A stretch of 64,000 bases of DNA, taken from assembly GCF_901538265.1 (NCBI RefSeq), contig NZ_LR593886.1, positions 5,973,738 to 6,037,737 on the forward strand, read 5' to 3'. Shown here in pieces: positions 53,521 through 62,375 of this stretch (its first letter is position 1; each line of letters opens with the position of its first letter). The translations under genes were made by a program, and so were the position numbers. The notes below the pieces were generated by a model. It saw nothing but the letters and a program-made list of their open reading frames with translations, did no database searches and was not told where the DNA came from. Source of the DNA: Gemmata massiliana (GTDB lineage Bacteria; Planctomycetota; Planctomycetia; Gemmatales; Gemmataceae).

Positions 53521-53803
53521 GGGTGTTCCCGTGGGCGTGTTTAGCTCGCTGCTCTGCAGCAGGACGATGTTGCGTCGTCCGAGCACATTCCGCCACACCC
53601 CGCGCGGGGACCACTGTTCCAGCACCGCTATCCGCGGGGCCTGCAATTCTTACTGCAGGCGCTGGGACGACCCCAACAGCCGTGGTCACCTGCAATAAGA
53701 ATTGCAGGCCCCGCGGGCGTTGCCGTGAGCGCTCCGCGAACCAGGTCGAATAGTAGACACCACGGGAACACCACGGGCCGGGGATTAGTCCTTGGCCCGT
53801 GTC
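53521..53803 (+). ncRNA. Structured RNA element, copy 1 (retron msr-msd-like)
   Basis: About 283 nt, no open frame of interest. Order: 5' arm GGTGTTCCCGTGG (53522-53534) pairing with CCACGGGAACACC (53760-53772); TTAGC at 53541-53545; hairpin GCTGC-TCT-GCAGC (53548-53560); hairpin GGACGA-N7-TCGTCC (53562-53580); GCTC at 53544-53547 can also pair with GAGC at 53581-53584; a long hairpin with a perfect 21-bp stem (53632-53652 with 53696-53716) plus six more pairs after one mismatch; then the 3' arm and a terminator-like hairpin (53772-53801). Compared with copy 2, stem positions change in pairs, supporting a functional RNA. The layout matches a retron RNA, but no reverse transcriptase is nearby. 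Confidence 0.75.
53772..53801 (+). terminator. Terminal hairpin of structured RNA copy 1
   Basis: CACGGGCC pairs with GGCCCGTG (8 bp plus weaker inner pairs), followed by TCATTGATT. Copy 2 has CACGGTCC with GGACCGTG, a compensated change. Confidence 0.65.
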
Positions 53804-53904
53804 ATTGATTGTGGATGGGGTCGGCCGAGTTATCCCATGCGCCAGAGTAATAGGAACGAGCTGCATGGCCCGGGTCCACGCCAAATCGTTCGCCCCCTGA
53901 GCGT

Positions 53905-54315
53905 CTAAACGTTGGGTGGTTCCTGGCACCGTTTGACTTGATCCTCAACAAAGTCGCTCAGCGAGCCGTGGAGCTTCTCCGCCTCTCCGTCATCGTCGGA
54001 CCCAATCGTCCAGACGCCCGGCGTACCGTCGAGATGAAGGCAGTAGTAACCGCCCCCACCGTCGGTGCCGATCAGCACGAACGTCTGCCACCACTTCGGG
54101 TATGCGTCGGCGGTGCCGCTACCCGGCTTGCGCTCGGTACAGTTGGTTATCAGGACGTCGTTCGCGGTGAGATCGAGGGCCTCGGCGAGCCGTCTGCCGC
54201 ACGCCTTGTTGAACTCTCGCAACCCGGCACCACGGGCCAGCATGAAGTTCCGGTACTCCGCCGGGAGGATGATCGCCAAACCACCCTCGATTCGCTTCAG
54301 TGCGTCCTCGGTCAT
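53905..54315 (-). CDS. SMI1/KNR4 family protein
   Basis: A 136-residue compact SMI1/KNR4 protein: DALKRIEGGLAIILPAEYRN at the N-terminus, the central QTFVLIGTDGGGGYYCLHLD near residue 77, and SLSDFVEDQVKRC at the end. It has the usual single-domain length. Members often neutralise polymorphic toxins; no toxin is next to it. It is one of several small accessory-type genes here. The gene lies about 100 bases beyond the 3' end of structured RNA copy 1 and converges on it. Confidence 0.85.
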   Translation of the reverse strand: MTEDALKRIEGGLAIILPAEYRNFMLARGAGLREFNKACGRRLAEALDLTANDVLITNCTERKPGSGTADAYPKWWQTFVLIGTDGGGGYYCLHLDGTPGVWTIGSDDDGEAEKLHGSLSDFVEDQVKRCQEPPNV

Positions 54316-54523
54316 CTGAACCCTCTCTGTTTGCGGCCGAATCCGTGTTTACTGTCCGAACACCTTCACAAAATAACGATTGCTACTTACACAGTGCGAA
54401 CACCACGACCACTGCCCCGCTACTTGTTTCCGAGGACCAGGCTCACTCACACCCGCGCACGCGCGGAACCGGCGTCACAACAGTGGTTTAGGGCGTCGGC
54501 ATTGGCGCGCCTGTCCATGTACT

Positions 54524-54808
54524 TCAGTGCCCGGTCACAAAGAGGTAAGCGATCACAACAAGTGCAACGGCGCCTGTCGCTACGAGAGAGCAGGCGACTG
54601 ATACCCCGATCGAAGAAATCGAAAGCGCGTTACGTTCGGGACCGACTCGTAGCCAACCCACCTGCGAGAGAGCCAAGCCGCCACAGGCCGTAACGAAATA
54701 GAGTGGGAAACCGTTCGGTTCCTTGGACACAGAATCGGCCATCATGACTAATCCCACACCCGGCAAGATCCCTGCAACACGGGCCAAGAACAAAACGAGC
54801 ACTGCCAT
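54524..54808 (-). CDS. Small membrane protein
   Basis: A 94-residue protein from the ATG at 54808; GGAGG lies eight bases upstream. Three hydrophobic segments are seen: VLVLFLARVAGILPGVGLVM (3-22), PLYFVTACGGLALSQVGWL near 36, and VACSLVATGAVALVVIAYLF near the C-terminus. No family recognised. It is followed on the same strand by SMI1/KNR4 after a 200-base gap. Confidence 0.62.
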   Translation of the reverse strand: MAVLVLFLARVAGILPGVGLVMMADSVSKEPNGFPLYFVTACGGLALSQVGWLRVGPERNALSISSIGVSVACSLVATGAVALVVIAYLFVTGH

Positions 54809-54903
54809 CAATCACCCTCCGGAACCACTCCCAGAATGTTCGTTCCGGCTCTCGAAGCAAGCACGCCCCGTGGAGATCCACGCGCCACCAGTCCAATGTG
54901 CGG

Positions 54904-55350
54904 CTACTCGCTCACACCGGGGCGCGCCTTCACTCGCTCCACCAGCACGTCCAAGCCCGGCCGGACCACCTCGAAATCCAAGATCCGAACCGGCCAGAAC
55001 CGACCCCGAACCGATAGTTCGAGCACCCGGCCCCCGTCCGGGCTGTCGATCGGGTCCAGTGGGAGAACTGACCACCAGATCACGTTCTCCCACTGGACCC
55101 GGTATCCGCCGAACCACCACGGAGACCGACGGATGCCGGTGCCATCGACCACGATCCGCAGGCACAGGAGACCCGCCCCGCCATACATTCCCAAGGCGGT
55201 TAGCAAGAGGCAGAGCAAGATGGCCAGCGCAACAGACTCTTGATCGAATAAATCGTTGTACAACAAGGCCGCCACGATCAAGGCGGGGAGAAGGAAAAGA
55301 GCAGAGTACCCGACGGCGATACGGCGGGGGCGGAACGTGATCGGTTCCAT
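54904..55350 (-). CDS. Membrane protein with PH-like domain
   Basis: A 148-residue protein. Two membrane helices (about 12-30 and 40-65, VALAILLCLLLTALGMYGGA) are followed by a small domain with LRIVVDGTGIRRSPWWFGGY and VQWENVIWWSVLPLDP, the strand and Trp pattern of bacterial membrane-anchored PH-like (DUF304/bPH) domains. Function unknown. It sits in a run of small minus-strand genes. Confidence 0.68.
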   Translation of the reverse strand: MEPITFRPRRIAVGYSALFLLPALIVAALLYNDLFDQESVALAILLCLLLTALGMYGGAGLLCLRIVVDGTGIRRSPWWFGGYRVQWENVIWWSVLPLDPIDSPDGGRVLELSVRGRFWPVRILDFEVVRPGLDVLVERVKARPGVSE

Positions 55351-55423
55351 CTCATACTCCGACCGAACTCGTGTTTGTGTTGGTCCGCCTCACACCGGAG
55401 CCCACCCGCTCTCGCAGCGCACG

Positions 55424-56170
55424 TTAGTCTTTGCCGAGCACCAAGTCTACGACCCAACACCCGCGCACGTGTGGACCGGCGCCGCGGCAGTGGCTGAGGA
55501 TATCTTCGTTCTCGCAGCCCGCGTCTTGGAGCGCGTCCGCCAGAATCGGCATCGCGCCGAAGTCACGCGATTCGTACACCTGCGCCGCGAGCGAAACCGC
55601 AGTGGAGCTGCGCCATGAAGGTGAGAACGAAACTGGACGGAACGGGTTCCCGAAGATGTCCTTGAGCTGCTCACAGTACACTCGCTGCTCGGCTACGCTG
55701 CCTCTCGACGTAGCCTCTAGAAAATCATTCTCGCTGAGTTTCGGCTGACGTTTCCACCAGCGATAGCTCCGTTTTTGGCTGCTCAATTTCGCCGCTCGGA
55801 CAAGCTCCTCGTACTCAGCTACCTCGCGTCCGTAGCGCATTACCTCCTCAAGTTTAAGAGTCGGCCACAGCGCCCAACCTGCACTCACGTTCGACCAGAT
55901 TGAATCGCCCCGCCCTTTGCATTTGAGTGATGGATCGCACAACGCATCGACTTGGCTATCGTAGACGTCAGTAGCACTCACTTTTCCGTCAACGAACCGC
56001 TCAACTGTTTCGATGAAGAAGCAAACTTTCTCCGGAGATTGCAAACGGAGAGGAACACGGTGACAGCACGCACAAGCAAACAGCCACCGCTTCCGCTCAT
56101 TGGTTCGACCCGTAATGAAATCTAGTAGCGCCTGTGGATCTTCACCTTCGAGCCATTCGGCTTCGGTCAT
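55424..56170 (-). CDS. Planctomycete paralog family protein (GCWVVDLVLGK)
   Basis: A 248-residue member with the classic form: MTEAEWLEGEDPQALLDFIT at the start, NERKRWLFACACCHRVPL near residue 26, LKDIFGNPFRPVSFSPSWRS near residue 165, and the tail AMPILADALQDAGCENEDIL then GCWVVDLVLGKD. It is the best-conserved of the three complete copies here. Its start lies about 180 bases from the promoter boxes of structured RNA copy 2, transcribed away from it. Function unknown. Confidence 0.85.
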   Translation of the reverse strand: MTEAEWLEGEDPQALLDFITGRTNERKRWLFACACCHRVPLRLQSPEKVCFFIETVERFVDGKVSATDVYDSQVDALCDPSLKCKGRGDSIWSNVSAGWALWPTLKLEEVMRYGREVAEYEELVRAAKLSSQKRSYRWWKRQPKLSENDFLEATSRGSVAEQRVYCEQLKDIFGNPFRPVSFSPSWRSSTAVSLAAQVYESRDFGAMPILADALQDAGCENEDILSHCRGAGPHVRGCWVVDLVLGKD

Positions 56171-56348
56171 CGGTCGCCCCTGGAATCACGCCCGGTACAC
56201 GCTCCGAATCTTGAGCCGCGAGCATCTCCCACCGTTCCCCACGTTGAAGGCGTTCTTCACGATCCGGGTGCCGAGCGATCAAGAAGCAAACAAAATGCTG
56301 CGGTCTCCAGAATAAAGACGCGCACCGCCCCATTGATCGCCTCCTGCT

Positions 56349-56376
56349 TGCTCCGAACCCGCGTTCGGGTATGTTG
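56349..56376 (+). promoter_or_regulatory. Promoter-like boxes of structured RNA copy 2
   Basis: TTGCTC, 16 bases, TATGTT. Identical spacing to copy 1, and a better match to the bacterial -10 box. Confidence 0.62.
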
Positions 56377-56378
56377 TG

Positions 56379-56662
56379 GGGGTTCTCGTGGTTCGTTTAG
56401 CTCGTCGCTCTGCGACAGGACGATGTTGCGTCGTCCGAGCACATTCCGCCACACTCATCGCGGGGAACGCTGTTCCAGCACCGCTTTCGATCGCGACGAT
56501 GGCGATCACCACTAAGCTGGGACAACCTCGCGAGGCGCCGTTTCCGAGTGGTGATCGCCATCGTCGCGATCGGCAGTGCCGCGAGCGTTCCGCGCTCCAG
56601 GTCGAATAGTAGACACCACGAGAACACCACGGTCCAGGGAATCACTTCCCCGGACCGTGTCA
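56379..56662 (+). ncRNA. Structured RNA element, copy 2 (retron msr-msd-like)
   Basis: Same order and length as copy 1. The 5' arm GTTCTCGTGG (56383-56392) pairs with CCACGAGAAC (56617-56626). TTAGC lies at 56398-56402. The first hairpin is GTCGC-TCT-GCGAC (56405-56417), with two base pairs swapped relative to copy 1. The second hairpin, GGACGA-N7-TCGTCC, is identical. The long hairpin has a perfect 26-bp stem (56489-56514 with 56548-56573) with no sequence similarity to copy 1's stem, although the apical loop shares GCTGGGAC. The conserved block GTCGAATAGTAGACACCACG precedes the 3' arm. A terminator-like hairpin follows. Confidence 0.76.
56629..56660 (+). terminator. Terminal hairpin of structured RNA copy 2
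   Basis: CACGGTCC pairs with GGACCGTG (8 bp), followed by TCATTTCTGTT. The G-C pair of copy 1 at the sixth position is T-A here. Confidence 0.66.
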
Positions 56663-56665
56663 TTT

Positions 56666-57059
56666 CTGTTCTCCGCGATCACAACGGCGCCGAATCACTT
56701 GTATTCTTTTGTTCACATGCGTAAAATCCAGTACGCTTTGAATCCGGCACACGAACGCACCGCGAACTGCGCTTTTTGAAAAATGGAGCGGGGTCGCGTG
56801 ATTGTTAGCTTAATGGGGTGACTGATCCCCCCACGCGGACCGGGAATCGCCAGATATTTTGATGAATTGCAGCAATTGTTAGCACGAAGTCGTCGCGTTT
56901 TTGGATGACCACGAAGGGAACTGGCGCCGAGGGTCTTGGAATTCTGGCAACCGAGACATCAGTCGCCTTTTGACCTGATTAACGTACCCGGTGCGGCCCA
57001 AAAGGTTAGCAATTGTTAGCCTGAAGCCGTTCGTCGCGGGAACAGTCCGGAGGATCAAC
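56666..57059. other. Gene-free region with ATTGTTAGC repeats
   Basis: About 390 bases. ATTGTTAGC occurs at 56801-56809, 56875-56883 and 57012-57020. The middle copy is preceded by GATGAATTGCAGCAA, which also occurs near 43630. No gene is convincing here. Confidence 0.5.
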
Positions 57060-57404
57060 GTGCCCGAGCCACCGTATTACGCGATCATCTTCACGTCGCG
57101 CCGCAGAGTCCAACCGGGCGACGGGTATGGCGAAACCGCGGACCGCATGGAGGAACTCGCGGCACAACAGCCCGGGTTCCTGGGAGTCGAGTCCGCACGC
57201 GGCGCCGACGGACTCGGAATCACGGTCTCGTACTGGGCCACCCTCGCCGACGTCCGCGCGTGGGGCCGCCACGCGGAGCACCTGCTAGCCCAGAAGTTCG
57301 GCCGCGAGAAGTGGTACCAGTGGTTCGCGCTGCGGGTGAGCCGCGTCGAACACGCGACCGAGTTCACCCACTCGGAAGATGCTTCGGCGCCGCACGAGGC
57401 GTGA
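57060..57404 (+). CDS. Antibiotic biosynthesis monooxygenase-domain protein
   Basis: A 114-residue protein from a GTG with GGAGG six bases upstream. It fits the ABM dimeric ferredoxin-like fold: YYAIIFTSRRRVQPGDGYGE near the N-terminus, MEELAAQQPGFLGVESARGA near residue 27, and the ITVSYWATLADVRAWGRHAE segment near 52. Members include heme-degrading and quinol-oxidising enzymes, plus many of unknown role. A hairpin follows the stop. Confidence 0.88.
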   Translation: MPEPPYYAIIFTSRRRVQPGDGYGETADRMEELAAQQPGFLGVESARGADGLGITVSYWATLADVRAWGRHAEHLLAQKFGREKWYQWFALRVSRVEHATEFTHSEDASAPHEA

Positions 57405-57413
57405 AAACGAACA

Positions 57414-57435
57414 ACGGCCGGGTTTCCCCGGCCGT
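57414..57435. terminator. Bidirectional terminator hairpin
   Basis: ACGGCCGGG pairs perfectly with CCCGGCCGT around a four-base loop, between the converging monooxygenase and porin genes. Confidence 0.82.
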
Positions 57436-57464
57436 CGCGTGCGAACGAATCGCGGTTACTCAGA

Positions 57465-58820
57465 TCAGTAGCGGATGATGACGTCCATCGCCGCGGTGAA
57501 CAGGTTCGAGCTGCCGTCGAACGGGCGGCTCGTGTTGTTGTGGTCGTAGCGGACCGTCGGGCGGAGGATCACCGACCGCGTCGGCGAGTACGCGAGGCCG
57601 TAGGTCACCTCGGTGTACAGGCCCTTCGACCCGGTGCGGAACCCCTTGGTGTCCTCGAACAGTTCCACGCGGAAGTTGCTCGTCACCTGGTCCGTGTGCT
57701 TGTAGAGGAGGTAGTTCGCGGCCCCGTACCAGGTCGCCGACCCCTGCTCGCCGCTCGGCAGCGGGGCGCCGTCGATGTGCGAGAACGAGGAATCGAACAC
57801 GTAGGTCAGCTTGTCGGTGAAGTTGTGGGACACCTGGAAGTTGTACACGTTGTAGAACGGGTACGAGCCACTGGACGAGAACCGCGGGTCGGTCGCCATC
57901 ACGTTCAACAACGCGGTGGTCTTCCCTTCCTTCGGCGCCCACTTCAACTGGCCGATATAGGTCGGTTGCGCGGTACCGAAGAAGTTATCCGCCCCCATCA
58001 CGATACCGTTGCTCACGGTCCAGGTGTCGTTGAGCGGGGTGATCGCCCACGCACCGGTGTGAGTAAACGGGTTGTACTGGAACAGGTAAGCGCGTTGCAG
58101 GAACGGCGTTTCGGCGCCCTGAACGAGTTCGTACCCGATGTGGGTGGCGAACTTACCGACGCGGAGGGTGGTACCCTTCGGCCCGATGTTCGGGAAGAAC
58201 GCATCGACGTAGGCCTGGAACAGGTCGACCGGGTAGGCGTCCTTCGCGCCCGGGGCACCGACCCCGTTCTGGTTCGAGAGCAGACCGCGGGAGATCGAGT
58301 ACCGAGCGTCGGTACCCGGCAGGATCCAGTCCGTGCGGAAACCCAACTGGAACTCGCTCTTGCTCGTATCAACGGTCTTCTCGATCTTCAGGTAGTTCTG
58401 GTTGAACTGCCAGAAGTCCGAGCGGTCGTTGAACGTCACCGGCTGGTTGCTCCGGTGGGCGGTGCTGGTCGAGTAGTTGCCCTGCAACCAACCGGAGATC
58501 GTGATCCCGTTCTCTTCGAGACGGGCACCGAACCGGGTGGTCGAGAGGATGCGCTGCAGCGCGTAGGGTTCCGGGGGCGGCGGCTGGTCGTCTTCCTTCT
58601 TCTCTTCTTCCTTGGCATCGCCGTTGCCGTTCGCGGGCGGCATACCGGCCGGAGGCATCCCGGCGGGGGGCATGCCAGCAGCGGGGGGCATCGGTTTCAC
58701 GGGCTGAGCGGCCGGCGGTTGCGCCCCGGCGAACTGAGCCGGCGGCAGGTAAACACCGGGCGGGGGAGTATCTGGCAGTTGACCACTGGCGAGGGCCGTA
58801 AACAGAATGAGCGAATTCAT
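57465..58820 (-). CDS. Outer-membrane beta-barrel porin (BBP2-type)
   Basis: A 451-residue protein with GGAAG before the ATG. A short signal peptide (ending near residue 13) is followed by a Pro/Met repeat region (PPAGMPPAGMPPA), an acidic Glu/Lys stretch, and a barrel beginning ARLEENGITISGWLQGNYST. Repeated amphipathic strands (FQLGFRTDWILPGTDARYSI, TTLRVGKFATHIGYELVQGA, LRPTVRYDHNN) and a C-terminal aromatic (VIIRY) fit the BBP2/OmpL-like porin family. Its divergent neighbour encodes an ammonium transporter, suggesting outer-membrane passage of nitrogen sources. Confidence 0.87.
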   Translation of the reverse strand: MNSLILFTALASGQLPDTPPPGVYLPPAQFAGAQPPAAQPVKPMPPAAGMPPAGMPPAGMPPANGNGDAKEEEKKEDDQPPPPEPYALQRILSTTRFGARLEENGITISGWLQGNYSTSTAHRSNQPVTFNDRSDFWQFNQNYLKIEKTVDTSKSEFQLGFRTDWILPGTDARYSISRGLLSNQNGVGAPGAKDAYPVDLFQAYVDAFFPNIGPKGTTLRVGKFATHIGYELVQGAETPFLQRAYLFQYNPFTHTGAWAITPLNDTWTVSNGIVMGADNFFGTAQPTYIGQLKWAPKEGKTTALLNVMATDPRFSSSGSYPFYNVYNFQVSHNFTDKLTYVFDSSFSHIDGAPLPSGEQGSATWYGAANYLLYKHTDQVTSNFRVELFEDTKGFRTGSKGLYTEVTYGLAYSPTRSVILRPTVRYDHNNTSRPFDGSSNLFTAAMDVIIRY

Positions 58821-59077
58821 GAATATCTTCCTTGAAGCCGCTGGAGCAGCGGGACTCGTCGTTGTGATCTCACCCGACCCATCCGTGGACCGGGAAGAAC
58901 GTTTGGTGTGACTCCAGCGAGGTTACGAATCGGCACGCCTGAATTGGAAGTAGGAGCAGAACCAATGATCTCAATCAGAATTGATCGCTGAAAGTATCGA
59001 TTGTTCCGGCTGTGCCGAGAACGAGTTCTAAATTGCATGGAAGGCACTTCAAGTCGCACATTATCGATAGGCACGAT

Positions 59078-59094
59078 TGCCCACAAATTGGGCA
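59078..59094. promoter_or_regulatory. Candidate activator site upstream of amt
   Basis: TGCCCA-CAAAT-TGGGCA, a perfect 6-bp inverted repeat with a five-base spacer, similar in form to the NtrC enhancer (TGCACCA-N-TGGTGCA). It lies about 97 bases upstream of the -24/-12 element. Confidence 0.42.
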
Positions 59095-59190
59095 TGCTAA
59101 CGAGTTGGGCATTTCGTGTCGAACCCCATCTCACGCCATAACATTCTGATTTCACAGTAGTTAAAATTATTCCCGCACTTTGGCACAGCA

Positions 59191-59206
59191 CGGCACCTGT
59201 CGTGCT
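59191..59206 (+). promoter_or_regulatory. Sigma-54-like promoter of amt
   Basis: CGGCACCTGTCGTGCT, compared with TGGCACGN4TTGCW: GGCAC and TGC are in register, with three mismatches. Predicted start near 59217 gives an 84-base leader before the amt ATG. Fits nitrogen control of ammonium transport. Confidence 0.6.
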
Positions 59207-59300
59207 TTCCCGCACCAGATGTATCACCGAACTTATTGTTCGTGACTCGTGCTGAAGTATTGGCGTTCTCCCGCTGAATTGTGCGTAACCAAGGTGCGTA

Positions 59301-61715
<2,415 letters not shown>

Positions 61716-61730
61716 GTGCGGGTGCATAAG

Positions 61731-61780
61731 TGAGTGGAAGTGAGGGGCCGACTAACAGCCCTTCTCTTCCACTCACACGC
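61731..61780. repeat. Inverted repeat between amt and the PII gene
   Basis: GAGTGGAAG near 61733 is mirrored by CTTCCACTC near 61771, a 9-10 bp stem across about 30 bases, in the 117-base gap between the two genes. Confidence 0.55.
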
Positions 61781-61832
61781 GCTCCTCACGCTGGTTCCTC
61801 CCCTAATACACTCACACTTACATTCACTCCAA

Positions 61833-62186
61833 ATGAAACTCATTGTTGCGATCATCCGCCCGGAAAAGCTCGAAGACGTGCAGAAGGCGCTCGCGGAGCG
61901 CGACGTGTACCTGATGACCGTGAGCGATGTCCGCGGGTGCGGCCGGCAGCGCGGGTACACCGAAGTGTACCGGACCACGGAAGTGCAGATCCGGCTCATC
62001 CCGAAGCTGAAGCTGGAAATCGCGGTCAACGAGGCGTTCGTCGAGGCCACGGTGGAGGCCATCATCCACGCGGCCCGTACCGGCGACACGGGGACCATCG
62101 GCGACGGGAAGATTTTCGTGCTTTCGCTCGAAGACTGCGTTCGCATCCGGACCGGTGAGCGCGGGTCCGAGGCGATCGGCCCGTGA
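61833..62186 (+). CDS. glnK: PII nitrogen regulatory protein (GlnK/GlnB type)
   Basis: A 117-residue PII protein. Family parts are MKLIVAIIRPEKLEDVQKAL, GCGRQRGYTEVYR, and the nucleotide-binding TGTIGDGKIFVLSLED and RIRTGERG. The T-loop carries Val51 where PII proteins normally have Tyr51, the uridylylation site (YRTTEVQ rather than YRGAEY); Tyr46 is kept. So GlnD-type modification at 51 is not possible. It lies directly after amt, the classic pairing, and presumably controls the transporter by 2-oxoglutarate/ATP/ADP binding alone. Confidence 0.94.
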   Translation: MKLIVAIIRPEKLEDVQKALAERDVYLMTVSDVRGCGRQRGYTEVYRTTEVQIRLIPKLKLEIAVNEAFVEATVEAIIHAARTGDTGTIGDGKIFVLSLEDCVRIRTGERGSEAIGP

Positions 62187-62194
62187 CGTCAAAA

Positions 62195-62227
62195 TCCGCG
62201 TCGCTCGCCTGAACCGGGCGACGCGGA
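62195..62227 (+). terminator. Hairpin after the PII gene
   Basis: TCCGCGTCGC pairs with GCGACGCGGA (10 bp, 13-base loop) starting nine bases after the glnK stop. It likely ends the amt-glnK transcript. Confidence 0.75.
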
Positions 62228-62375
62228 AGGATTGTAGGGCCGGCACGTTCGGCAAATTGCTCCTACTCACATCCCGTTTGCTTGCACAGCCCTCCCAAGT
62301 TACCAAGAATACCGGTACTCACCTCCGGCACGGGTTTCCTCGTACCGCGGGGCCGTTTTCCGCTCGTGACGTACC

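Larger units (their letters stand above)
58821..59300. other. Divergent control region between porin and amt
   Basis: About 480 bases, less GC-rich than surrounding genes. It contains a sigma-54-like promoter for amt at 59191-59206 and an inverted repeat TGCCCA-N5-TGGGCA at 59078-59094, about 110 bases upstream of it, where an NtrC-type activator could bind. No gene is credible here. Confidence 0.6.

Noticed and set aside
53521..56662. Structured elements as coding remnants (shared translated peptide CCVVRAHSAT)
   Set aside because: The shared peptide comes from one reading frame of the conserved scaffold; stem covariation and differing hairpins show that the conservation is at the RNA level.
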